DNA of 11,002 nt from VFZS01 sp964353255. Lineage in GTDB: Bacteria > Acidobacteriota > Terriglobia > Bryobacterales > Bryobacteraceae. A program made the position numbers and the translations under genes. A model generated the notes under the pieces. It did not search any database and was not told the DNA's origin. It saw nothing but the letters and a program-made list of their open reading frames with translations. This document shows, piece after piece, positions 1-7,469 of this stretch; position 1 is the stretch's first letter, and each line of letters opens with the position of its first letter. The stretch spans positions 1 to 11,002 of the forward strand of contig CAYGVJ010000164.1 in NCBI GenBank assembly GCA_964353255.1, in the 5' to 3' direction.

Positions 1-284
1 ATGAAGCTGGGGGGGTTGTGCGACTCGATCTTGAAGGCGATGGCGTAGCCGTCGCCGATGTCGATGATGCCGGCGTTCTCGCCCGGCCCCTGAAGGACCA
101 GCTGGCTGCGCGTGGGCAGGCTCTTCAGATGCAGGCGCGAGCTCTTGTAGGAGCAGTGCTCGCTCCACATGACGCTGAAGATGCCCAGCTCGGTGTAAGT
201 CGGCTCGCGGCCCAGCAGCGAGACGATCTTCTCGTACTCGTCCCGCGACAACTGGTGAACCGCGATCAGTTCGGGGGTAATCAT
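1..284 (-). CDS. purL: Phosphoribosylformylglycinamidine (FGAM) synthase subunit PurL, N-terminal part
   Basis: PurL converts FGAR, ATP and ammonia to FGAM in step 4 of purine synthesis, using ammonia supplied by PurQ. Reading the minus strand from ATG at 284-282 gives 94 codons before the window ends. Visible signatures are the opening helix MITPELIAVHQLSRDEYEKI, the PTYTELGIFSVMWSEHCSYK block with the proposed catalytic His43, GPGENAG near residue 68, and FKIESHN near the edge. The start fits the small bacterial PurL that works with separate PurQ and PurS. The ATG overlaps the purQ stop (ATGA), implying translational coupling. Oddity: the family motif SHNHPS reads SHNPPS here, so the second histidine is a proline. 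Only the first ~13% of the protein is visible, but the family call is secure. Confidence 0.95.
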   Translation of the reverse strand, partial: MITPELIAVHQLSRDEYEKIVSLLGREPTYTELGIFSVMWSEHCSYKSSRLHLKSLPTRSQLVLQGPGENAGIIDIGDGYAIAFKIESHNPPSF

Positions 285-961
285 GGAACCAACACAGGCA
301 GGAATGCCTGTGCCACTATGGACTCAAAGACGGCCAGGCCGTCGGTGGAGCCCATCAGCGGATCGCTGGCGCGCTCGGGGTGGGGCATCATGCCCATGAC
401 GTTGCGCTGCGCGTTGAGGATGCCGGCGATGTCGCGCAGCGAGCCGTTGGGGTTGTCCAGATAGCGGAATACCACGCGATCCTCGGCCTCCAGCTCGTCC
501 AGCGTTCTGTCCTCCGCGTAGTAGCACCCCTCTCCGTGGGCGATGGGCACGCGCAGAATGCGGCCCTTTTCGATGCGCGAGGTGAACGCAGAACGGCTGG
601 TTTCGGTGCGCACCCTCACCTGGCGGCAGATGAACTTCAACCCGCGATTGCGGATCAGCGCCCCAGGCAGCAGCCCGCATTCGACCAGGATCTGGAAGCC
701 GTTGCAGATCCCCAGCACCAGCCCGCCGTCGCGGGCGAACTTCTTGACCGCCGTCATCACCGGCGAGAACTTGGCGATGGCGCCGCAGCGCAAGTAGTCC
801 CCGTAGGAGAAGCCTCCGGGCAGGATGACCACATCGACAGCTCCCAGGGAGGCCTCGTCGTGCCAGAGGAACTCGGCGGGCTGGCCGAGGTTGCGGTTCA
901 GGGCGTACCAGGCGTCGTGGTCGCAGTTGCTGCCGGGGAACACGACAACTCCGAAGCGCAT
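281..961 (-). CDS. purQ: FGAM synthase subunit PurQ (glutamine amidotransferase)
   Basis: PurQ is the 226-aa class I glutaminase of FGAM synthase; it hydrolyses glutamine and channels ammonia to PurL in the cytoplasm. Visible family features are the N-terminus RFGVVVFPGSNCDHD, the PGGFSYGDYLRCGAIA block, the nucleophile Cys86 in GLVLGICNGFQI, and the His194/Glu196 dyad in MMPHPERASDP. Spacing and length match the ~227-aa family. The start is the ATG at 961-959; no strong Shine-Dalgarno is visible. The last ten residues (AQAFLPVLVP) lie beyond the usual family end and are encoded by a palindromic repeat at 293-316. Its TGA overlaps the purL ATG by 4 bp. The gene upstream on the same strand is the Tudor-like ORF, 45 bp away. 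No purS sits between or next to them. Confidence 0.97.
   Translation of the reverse strand: MRFGVVVFPGSNCDHDAWYALNRNLGQPAEFLWHDEASLGAVDVVILPGGFSYGDYLRCGAIAKFSPVMTAVKKFARDGGLVLGICNGFQILVECGLLPGALIRNRGLKFICRQVRVRTETSRSAFTSRIEKGRILRVPIAHGEGCYYAEDRTLDELEAEDRVVFRYLDNPNGSLRDIAGILNAQRNVMGMMPHPERASDPLMGSTDGLAVFESIVAQAFLPVLVP
293..316. repeat. Short palindromic repeat, copy 1, inside the 3' end of purQ
   Basis: An 8-bp perfect inverted repeat (CACAGGCA at 293-300, TGCCTGTG at 305-312) with a GGAA loop, followed by CCAC. A related copy lies at 8066-8090: GCCTGTGCCAC here and GCCTGTCCCAC there match at 10 of 11 bases. Read on the minus strand it encodes part of the purQ tail (V-A-Q-A-F-L-P-V). I recall similar palindromes as dispersed repeats in acidobacterial genomes, but that is memory and not something seen here. 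Confidence 0.75.
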
Positions 962-986
962 GGGAGAGCTTCAGTGTAGCAAAGAA

Positions 987-1001
987 GACAGGAGACAGGA
1001 G
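987..1001. repeat. Two tandem copies of the 7-mer GACAGGA
   Basis: GACAGGA is repeated head to tail at 987-993 and 994-1000, followed by G, in the 45-bp gap between the Tudor-like ORF (stop at 1007-1009) and the purQ start (961). It occupies part of the purQ leader, which on the minus strand is pyrimidine-rich (CTCCTGTCTCCTGTCTTC) and lacks a clear ribosome binding site. It may be a simple sequence repeat of no function. Confidence 0.6.
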
Positions 1002-1006
1002 TCAGC

Positions 1007-1246
1007 TCAGTGGCTGGTCGCGGTGGCGGTCTTGGCCTTGCGGCTGCGCGAGCTGCGCTTCTCCGGGGGCGGCTGCCGGTCGCTCTTCTTCAAGGCGGGC
1101 AGGACCAGCGGGGTGACGAACTTCTTCTCGCCGAGGTCGTCGAACTTGATCACGATGTGGTCTTCGTTGCTGGAGAGCACGGTGCCCAAGCCGAACTTGC
1201 CATGCTCGACCTGAGCGCCCTGAGGGAACGGTGTGCGGAATGCCAT
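1007..1246 (-). CDS. Small protein resembling the UvrD/PcrA C-terminal Tudor-like domain
   Basis: This 79-aa protein starts at ATG 1246-1244. Residues ~10-50 read GAQVEHGKFGLGTVLSSN, then IVIKFDDLGEKKFVTPLV, then a short helix. This is the pattern of the Tudor-like domain at the C-terminus of UvrD/PcrA helicases (V.H..FG.GTV......I...F...G.K.....A.L). In PcrA/UvrD that domain mediates binding to RNA polymerase. Here no helicase domain is attached: the preceding bases on this strand are the divergent promoter region of the protease gene. The last ~25 residues are basic and low-complexity (PPPEKRSSRSRKAKTATATSH) and could contact nucleic acid. It lies 45 bp upstream of purQ on the same strand, so they may be co-transcribed. 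The domain call is by pattern only, and the function is unknown. Confidence 0.75.
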   Translation of the reverse strand: MAFRTPFPQGAQVEHGKFGLGTVLSSNEDHIVIKFDDLGEKKFVTPLVLPALKKSDRQPPPEKRSSRSRKAKTATATSH

Positions 1247-1343
1247 CAGTTAGTATGGTATCAAAGCGGCAAATCAAAGTCGAACTCGATTGTTTTCGCG
1301 TTCCGGTGAAACTGGGTTCGGCGGTGAGCCGTCGGAGTAAACG

Positions 1344-4300
1344 ATGAGACATTTGCTGGCAGCGATTTTGTGGGTGGCGGCCCTGGCTGGGACGCTCGTG
1401 GCCCAACGGGGCTATGAGCGTTACGCAGTGGTGCTGGAGGAGGCGCCTCTGGCGGCGCGAGTTTCCTCGCGCAAGGACCTGCGTGCTATGGCTCCGGACG
1501 TCCCGGCGCGGATCGAAGCGGCTCAGAACCGGCTGCGCCAGGATCTTGCCCGGCGTGGGATACGCGTGACCGGGTCAGTGAAGACGCTTTTGAACGCGGT
1601 CTTCGTCCGGGCTTCCGAGGAACAGGCCGCCGAATTGCGCGGCCTGCCGGGCGTGCGCCGGGTGGCTTGGCTGCCGCCGATGAAGCGCCATCTGGACGAG
1701 GCGGTCAAGCTGGTGGGCGTGCCGCAGGCCTGGAACGTGATCGGCGGGGCAGGGAACGCCGGCGCCGGGGTCAAGATCGGCATTATCGACACGGGCATAG
1801 ACCAGGACCATCCTGCGTTCCAGGATCCTTCCCTTCAGCCGCCCTCCGGGTTCCCGAAGTGCCAGCCGGCTGACTGTGCCTACACCAACAGCAAAGTGAT
1901 CGTGGCGCGCAGCTACGTGGGCATGCTGGTGTGGGGCGACGTGCCGTCAGCCTCGCGTCCCGACGACCTGTCCCCCCGGGACCGGGTGGGGCACGGGACG
2001 GGAGTGGCCATGATCGCCGCGGGAGTGCGCAACCAGGGTCCCAGCGCCACCATCACAGGGGTGGCGCCCAAGGCCTGGCTGGGCAACTACAAGGTGTTCG
2101 GCTCGCCCGGGGTCAACGACTGGACTTCCGGCGATGCGGTGATGAAGGCACTGGAGGACGCTTTCGACGACGGGATGGACATCGTGGCGCTGTCGCTGGG
2201 CTGGTCGGCGATGTATGGCCCGTTCGATGCGGGGGCGACTTGTGGGGAGACGGGCGGGAACGCCTGCGATGCGTTGGCGCAGGCCGTCGAGAATGTGGTC
2301 AAACTCGGGATGGCGGTGGTGATTTCTGCGGGGAATGACGGGGACTTGGGCAACCTGTTCCCCACACTGAATTCGTTGAACACGCCCGGGACCGCGCCCT
2401 CAGCCATCACGGTAGGGGCCTCGACCAACGCGCACATCTGGTTCTCAAGCGTGCGGGTTGCCGGCAGCGACGTGCCATCGAATCTGCGCAGCATCCCGGC
2501 GCGCTTCGGGGACGGTCCCAAACCCGCCGGGTCGCTTACGGCGCCGCTGCGCGACGTCACGCGGCTGGAAGATAACGGGCGCGCTTGCTCGCCCTTGGCC
2601 ACGGGAACCCTGTCCGGGGCCATAGCTGTGATCCAGCGCGGCGACTGCGCTTTCGCCACCAAGGTCAACAACGCTCAGAAAGCCGGCGCCGTGGGCGTGA
2701 TCATCTACCAAGTGGACGGCTCGGACTACGTCTTCGCGCCGGCGGCTCTGGCCGAGACGGGAATTCCGGCAGTGCTCATCGGCAACACCGACGGTCGCAA
2801 CCTGAAGGCCTTCCTGGGCGCTAACCCGGACCGGCCGGTGACGCTGGACCCGGCGCTCAGCGCCCTGCGGTCCGATTTCGACACGGTGGCGGATTTCTCC
2901 TCGCGCGGGCCGGCCATCGGGGACTCGAACATCAAGCCGGACTTGGTGGCGGTAGGCACGGACCTTTACACGGCCACGCAGAAGTACGACCCCAACGGCG
3001 ACATGTACTCGCCCGACGGGTACACGGCCGTACAGGGGACCAGCTTCGCCGTCCCGATGGTGGCCGGGGCGGCGGCCTTGGTCAAGCAACGCAACTCGGG
3101 CTTCAGCGCCGCGCAGTTGAAGTCGGCCGTGGTCAACACGGCCAGCCAGGAGGTGCGGGACGAGGGCGCAACGGCGCGGGTGACCGCCGTGGGCGCCGGC
3201 AAACTGAATGCCGAGGCAGCCGTGCGGACCAACGTGACGGTGGACCCGGCCACGTTGAGCTTCGGAGTGGTGACCCAGGGTGGGCTGCCCATGTCGAAGA
3301 CGCTCAAAATCAGCAACGGTAGCAACAGCACGTTGAACCTGGCGGTGGCGCAGCGCGACGCGGACAGCAACCTGCGGGTGGTTTTGAGCGCCAACACCGT
3401 CGGGCCGGGGAGCACGAGCGTTTCAGTACGGCTGGAGGGCACCCTGCCGCGGCCCGGCGCCTACGAGGGCGCCATCACGATCAAGGGCGGCGCGGTCGAT
3501 CTACGAGTGCCGCACCTCTACCTGGTCGGAGACGGCGCCGCCTACAACATCTTTCCGATCATGGGGTTTGACTTTGTGGGCAACGTGAGCGAAATCATTC
3601 CCGGCCGCTTGATTGGCTTCAAGCTGATCGACAGGTACGGCGTTCCGGTGCGCAACATCCCGGTGCGGTTCCGCGCGACCCTGGGCGGGGGCTACATCGA
3701 GAGCGCCGACCCTGCGACCGACATCTACGGTATCGCCGCGGCCAAGGTTTACCTAGGGCCGCAGTTGGGCGAGCAGGAGTTCACCGCCGAGGCGGGTGGC
3801 CTGACCGTCCATTTCCCTGGCCGCGCCCGCTTGCGCCCGACCATTGAGACCAATGGCGTGGTGAATGCCGCCAGCTTCGAGCGGGGGAAAGCGGTCGCTT
3901 CGGGTTCCTACGTCGCGATCTTTGGCCGGGGCTTGAGCGAGACGACGCGGGTGTTCGCGACGCCCTACTTGCCGCTGTCGCTGGCGGGGGTAAGCGTGAG
4001 CTTCGATGTGCCGTCCAAGGGCCTTAGCCTGCCGGGGCGGCTGCATTTCGTCAGCGACGGGCAGGTCAACGTGCAGGTACCTTGGGAGTTGCAGGGCCTC
4101 AATGCGGCGCAGATGAAAGTGAGCATCGGCGACAGCTCCAGCAGCCTGTACACCGTGCCGCTGGCCGACTACTCGCCGGCCTTCTTCGAGTACACCGAGC
4201 CTTCGAGCGGTCGCCTGCTGGTGGCGGCCCTGGATGAGAACTACGCCCTGGTTGGCACTGGCAACGGCGCCCGCCGCGGCCGGGTGGCCCAGCTTTACGT

Positions 4301-4562
4301 CAACGGGCTGGGGCCGGTGGACAATCAACCGCCCACCGGCGAGATTGCCCCTGCCCAACCGCTGGCGCCCACGCGCACGAGGCCCACGGTCACTCTTGGC
4401 GACCGCCAGGCAACGGTGCTGTTCAGCGGTCTGGCTCCGTACAATGTGGGTTTATACCAAGTGAACATCACGGTGCCGTCGGATGCGCCCGCGGGGATTC
4501 AGCCGGTGGTGATCACCGCTGGCGGAGTAACCTCTAAGGCGGGCAATTTGCCGATACAGTAG
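1344..4562 (+). CDS. Secreted S8 subtilase with PA, Ig-like and TIGR03437 domains
   Basis: A 1072-aa exported serine endopeptidase. The ATG is preceded by GGAG at 1334-1337. A signal peptide with a hydrophobic core ends near Ala20 (LVAQ). Residues ~25-115 look like an I9-type inhibitory propeptide. The catalytic triad is Asp149 (GIIDTGID), His217 (GHGTGVA) and Ser567 (GTSFAVP), with oxyanion Asn331 (SAGND). A PA domain is inserted at ~396-505 (RGDCAFATKVNNAQKAGAVGVI, here split by its RGDC and AQKAGA motifs), which often shapes substrate access. After the protease come a beta-sandwich (~633-731, TLSFGVV), a Big_1-like Ig domain (~743-829, DRYGVPVRNIPVRF) and TIGR03437 (~833-1072, VVNAASF; GQVNVQVPWEL), typical of Solibacter-like bacteria. 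The substrate is unknown. It is the first of two tandem paralogues. Confidence 0.93.
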   Translation: MRHLLAAILWVAALAGTLVAQRGYERYAVVLEEAPLAARVSSRKDLRAMAPDVPARIEAAQNRLRQDLARRGIRVTGSVKTLLNAVFVRASEEQAAELRGLPGVRRVAWLPPMKRHLDEAVKLVGVPQAWNVIGGAGNAGAGVKIGIIDTGIDQDHPAFQDPSLQPPSGFPKCQPADCAYTNSKVIVARSYVGMLVWGDVPSASRPDDLSPRDRVGHGTGVAMIAAGVRNQGPSATITGVAPKAWLGNYKVFGSPGVNDWTSGDAVMKALEDAFDDGMDIVALSLGWSAMYGPFDAGATCGETGGNACDALAQAVENVVKLGMAVVISAGNDGDLGNLFPTLNSLNTPGTAPSAITVGASTNAHIWFSSVRVAGSDVPSNLRSIPARFGDGPKPAGSLTAPLRDVTRLEDNGRACSPLATGTLSGAIAVIQRGDCAFATKVNNAQKAGAVGVIIYQVDGSDYVFAPAALAETGIPAVLIGNTDGRNLKAFLGANPDRPVTLDPALSALRSDFDTVADFSSRGPAIGDSNIKPDLVAVGTDLYTATQKYDPNGDMYSPDGYTAVQGTSFAVPMVAGAAALVKQRNSGFSAAQLKSAVVNTASQEVRDEGATARVTAVGAGKLNAEAAVRTNVTVDPATLSFGVVTQGGLPMSKTLKISNGSNSTLNLAVAQRDADSNLRVVLSANTVGPGSTSVSVRLEGTLPRPGAYEGAITIKGGAVDLRVPHLYLVGDGAAYNIFPIMGFDFVGNVSEIIPGRLIGFKLIDRYGVPVRNIPVRFRATLGGGYIESADPATDIYGIAAAKVYLGPQLGEQEFTAEAGGLTVHFPGRARLRPTIETNGVVNAASFERGKAVASGSYVAIFGRGLSETTRVFATPYLPLSLAGVSVSFDVPSKGLSLPGRLHFVSDGQVNVQVPWELQGLNAAQMKVSIGDSSSSLYTVPLADYSPAFFEYTEPSSGRLLVAALDENYALVGTGNGARRGRVAQLYVNGLGPVDNQPPTGEIAPAQPLAPTRTRPTVTLGDRQATVLFSGLAPYNVGLYQVNITVPSDAPAGIQPVVITAGGVTSKAGNLPIQ

Positions 4563-4577
4563 GTAGGATTCGTCTTC

Positions 4578-6941
4578 ATGAAGCGCTTGTGGATGCTGCT
4601 GCTGTGGCTGCCGCTGGCGGCGCAGGTGGTTCCCGATCTGTACATTGTCGAGCTGTCCGGGGAACCGGCCGCGGTGTACGCGGCCCAGGAAGGGCGGCGA
4701 GCGGCGGAGAGCCAGCGCGGGCGTGTTCAGGCTCAGCAGGCCGGCCTCAGGCGCGCGCTCGAGCAGGCCGGGGCGGAGGTCGTGGACTCGGTGGATACGG
4801 TGGCGAACGCTCTGGTGGTGCGCCTGGCCGACTCCGAGGCCTGGCGGCTGAGCGCGATGCCCGGCGTGCGGCGGGTTCACCCGGTGCGGCAGTTCAAGCT
4901 GCTGCTTGACCGGGCCCTGCCGCTGCACACCGTGCCCGAGGCCTGGGCGCAGGTCGGCGGTCCGGAGCGCGCCGGTGCGGGGGCAAAGATCGCCATTGTG
5001 GATACCGGCATCGACCAAAAGCATCCCGGGTTTCAGGATCCTGCTCTGGAAATCCCCACCGGCTTTCCCATGGTCAACCGGGAGAGCGACAAGGAGTTCA
5101 CCAATAACAAGGTCATCGTGGCGCGCAACTACTCGACTGAGGCAACTCCCGAGGACCTTTACGGGCACGGGACCGGCCTCGCCATGGCCGCGGCCGGCGT
5201 CGGCAACCAGGGCACGCGGGCCTGGATCAGCGGCGTCGCGCCCAAGGCCTATCTGGGCAACTACAGGGTCGCCGGCGCCAGCGGTACAACGACCGACAGC
5301 AGGATCCTGAAAGCCTTTGATGATGCCGTCAAAGACGGCATGGACGTCATCAGCCTGAGCTTCGGCGGCGGCGTAGCCCCCCGGCCTGCCGACGACATCA
5401 TGGTGAGCGCCATTGAGAAGGCTGTTGGCGCCGGCGTGCTGGTAGTAACCGCGGCGGGCAACGAAGGGCCGGATCCTAACACCATAGGCTCTCCGGCGAC
5501 CGCGCCTTCGGCTATCACGGTGGGCGCTTCCTCCAGTGATCGCATGTTTGCCACTTCCGTTACGCTGGAAGACCTGCCGCCCTACCGGGCCGTTCCGGGC
5601 AACGGGCCTAGCAGCGCCGAGCCAGTGACCGCGCCGCTGCGCGACGCGGCCCAGCTCGACGAGAGCGGCCAGGCCTGCGACGCGCTTCCGGAAGGCAGCC
5701 TCGCCGGCTGGGTGGCCCTCATCCTGCGTGGCGACTGCTACTTCGAGGTGAAGCTGGACAACGCTCAGAAGGCGGGCGCCGTGGCGGCGGTGATTTACAC
5801 GGATGCCGATCGGCCGGCGGCCGACTTCACCATGGATGTGGGCGCCGCCACCTTGCCGGCCATGCTGGTCAGCTATGCGGACGGCGCGGATATCAAGCAG
5901 CATTTGGCCGAGCATGCCGACTTGCCGGTAACGCTCCGCTTCCAGCCCGGGCCTTTCCCCATAGATCCGAGCCGGGTGGCCTCGTTCTCCAGCCGGGGCC
6001 CCAACTCCGACCAGGGCTTGAAGCCCGACCTGCTGGCGGTCGGCACCTGGATCTATACCGCCACGCAGAAGGCGAATCCCGACTCGGAAACGCTGTACGA
6101 CCCGTCCGGCTACGTGACCGTGAGCGGAACCAGCTTCTCCGCGCCGCTGGTGGCGGGCGCTGCCGCGGTGCTGAAAGCGGCGCGGCCGGGTCTGGGGGTG
6201 CGGCAGTACCGGTCGCTGCTGGTCAACAGCGCCCGTGCCTTGTTGATCGGGTCGGCCGAGCAGACCGCTCCGGTGCAGCAGGCTGGAGCCGGCACGCTGG
6301 ACCTGGCGGCCGCGATCCAGAGCACGGTGGCAACGTTTCCCGTTTCGGTGAGCTTCGGCGTTGGCGCCAGCACCGTGGACGCCGTCAGAGACGTGACCCT
6401 CTTCAACCTTGGGGCGGCTGCCGATACCGTCTCGATTGCGGTGCTGCCGGCTGGTCCCGGCCCCGCGCCGGTCGTCTCGACCGCCACCCTGGAGATTGCC
6501 GGCGGGGGCTGGCAGACGGTCAGCGTGCGCCTGACCGGCAGCGGCCTGGAACCCGGCCAATACGCAGGATTTGTTCAGGTGCAGGCTTCCACGGCGACTC
6601 AACCGATCCGGATCCCCTACTGGTATGCCGTGCCTTCACAGGACCCCTGCTACTTGACGGTGCTGCGGTCGCGGAGCAGCGGCGTCGCTGGCGGGTCGCT
6701 GCAAGCCGCGATCATCTTCCGCGTGACCGAGGCCTCCGGCGTCGCGCTGCTGAATGTTGGTCCCGTGGTGACGACGGAGAGCGGCGGCGGTTTGGTCAAG
6801 GACGTCTACTCGATTGACGACCTGGTGCCCGGCGCCTATGCCGTGGACGTGTCTCTGGGGCCGACAGCGGGTTCAAACAAGTTCCGCCTCCGGGTGGGCG
6901 ATCTCTGGCAGGACGTCACTATCCAGGGCGCCACACCCTGA
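4578..6941 (+). CDS. Secreted S8 subtilase with PA domain, paralogue of the upstream gene
   Basis: A 787-aa secreted serine protease, starting 15 bp after the previous stop. AGGTAGGAT (4561-4569) is the probable ribosome binding site, so the two genes are probably co-transcribed. The signal peptide is short (MKRLWMLLLWLPLAAQ, cleavage near Ala15). The triad is Asp142 (AIVDTGID), His197 (YGHGTGLA) and Ser519 (GTSFSAP), with oxyanion Asn295 (AAGNEG). A PA domain lies at ~350-455 (RGDCYFEVKLDNAQKAGA). Long stretches align with the upstream protease: DTGIDQ.HP.FQDP, GVAPKA.LGNY, TAPSAITVGAS, TAPLRD, NAQKAGAV and YTATQK, which shows duplication. After the catalytic part are a beta-sandwich and a divergent Ig-like segment (~690-787). 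The protein ends where the upstream copy continues into TIGR03437, so that domain is absent. Activity looks intact; the substrate is unknown. Confidence 0.93.
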   Translation: MKRLWMLLLWLPLAAQVVPDLYIVELSGEPAAVYAAQEGRRAAESQRGRVQAQQAGLRRALEQAGAEVVDSVDTVANALVVRLADSEAWRLSAMPGVRRVHPVRQFKLLLDRALPLHTVPEAWAQVGGPERAGAGAKIAIVDTGIDQKHPGFQDPALEIPTGFPMVNRESDKEFTNNKVIVARNYSTEATPEDLYGHGTGLAMAAAGVGNQGTRAWISGVAPKAYLGNYRVAGASGTTTDSRILKAFDDAVKDGMDVISLSFGGGVAPRPADDIMVSAIEKAVGAGVLVVTAAGNEGPDPNTIGSPATAPSAITVGASSSDRMFATSVTLEDLPPYRAVPGNGPSSAEPVTAPLRDAAQLDESGQACDALPEGSLAGWVALILRGDCYFEVKLDNAQKAGAVAAVIYTDADRPAADFTMDVGAATLPAMLVSYADGADIKQHLAEHADLPVTLRFQPGPFPIDPSRVASFSSRGPNSDQGLKPDLLAVGTWIYTATQKANPDSETLYDPSGYVTVSGTSFSAPLVAGAAAVLKAARPGLGVRQYRSLLVNSARALLIGSAEQTAPVQQAGAGTLDLAAAIQSTVATFPVSVSFGVGASTVDAVRDVTLFNLGAAADTVSIAVLPAGPGPAPVVSTATLEIAGGGWQTVSVRLTGSGLEPGQYAGFVQVQASTATQPIRIPYWYAVPSQDPCYLTVLRSRSSGVAGGSLQAAIIFRVTEASGVALLNVGPVVTTESGGGLVKDVYSIDDLVPGAYAVDVSLGPTAGSNKFRLRVGDLWQDVTIQGATP

Positions 6942-6967
6942 GGGGTCATCCGGCGCTCCCCTTAGTT

Positions 6968-6973
6968 TATAAT
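6968..6973 (+). promoter_or_regulatory. Candidate -10 box (TATAAT) for greA
   Basis: A perfect TATAAT stands out in an otherwise GC-rich 57-bp gap between the protease stop (6941) and the greA ATG (6999). Transcription from it would give a leader of roughly 20 nt containing GGGAG (6981-6985). No convincing -35 hexamer sits at the usual distance (6945-6950 reads GTCATC), so this is a candidate only. Confidence 0.5.
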
Positions 6974-6998
6974 TACACCTGGGAGCAGTACCCTCTCC

Positions 6999-7469
6999 AT
7001 GGAAAGCCTGAAGAAGAGACTCCAGGAGCAGATTGCGGCTTTGGAGCACGAGCTCCGCAGCGAGTTGCCCAAAGAGATCCAGCGCGCCCGGGCGCACGGC
7101 GACCTCAGCGAGAACGCGGAGTTTCATGCCGCCAAGGAGCGCCAGGGTTACGTCAACGCCCGGCTGGGGCAGCTCCGGCAGCGCCTGACGGAGATTTCCA
7201 TGGTGGACGTCTCGAGGATACCCCGCGACCGGGTAGGATTGGGCTCGGAAGTGGTGGTGCTGGATCTGGGCAAAGACGAAGAAATGACTTACCGGCTGGT
7301 GGCCAGCGAGGAGGCGGACGTATCCAAAGGCTGGATCTCGGCGACTTCTCCGATCGGCCGGGGAATTCTGGGGAAAGCGGTGGGCGACGTCGTCAAGTTT
7401 CCGGTTCCGGGGGGAGTGCGAGAGCTGGAGATCCTGAAGCTGACGACCATCCACGAGCTGGACAGCTAA
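6999..7469 (+). CDS. greA: Transcription elongation factor GreA
   Basis: GreA enters the secondary channel of RNA polymerase and stimulates cleavage of backtracked RNA. The 156-aa protein has the two-domain Gre plan. An N-terminal antiparallel coiled coil (~1-73) carries the tip motif GDLSENAEFHAAKE, with acidic Asp35 and Glu38 equivalent to the pair that positions catalytic Mg2+. The C-terminal FKBP-like domain (~78-156) ends in the usual SPIGRGILGKAVGDVVKFPVPGG stretch, here named by its SPIGR.LLGK-type core, followed by ELEILKLTTI. The length fits the family (~158). A candidate TATAAT promoter lies just upstream. The TAA stop is followed at once by the GTG of the lipid-synthesis gene, suggesting coupled translation of two otherwise unrelated housekeeping genes. 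Confidence 0.96.
   Translation: MESLKKRLQEQIAALEHELRSELPKEIQRARAHGDLSENAEFHAAKERQGYVNARLGQLRQRLTEISMVDVSRIPRDRVGLGSEVVVLDLGKDEEMTYRLVASEEADVSKGWISATSPIGRGILGKAVGDVVKFPVPGGVRELEILKLTTIHELDS

Noticed and set aside
4452..6602. 716-codon open frame on the minus strand opposite the second protease
   Set aside because: The composition is rich in Arg, Gly, His and Gln without domain patterns, and it mirrors the protease codon bias in a GC-rich gene. The plus-strand frame has a full catalytic triad.
6941..6962. Possible terminator hairpin after the second protease (AGGGG...CCCCT)
   Set aside because: The stem is only 5 bp with a 12-nt loop, and the following TTAGTTTA is a poor U-tract that overlaps the greA promoter candidate.
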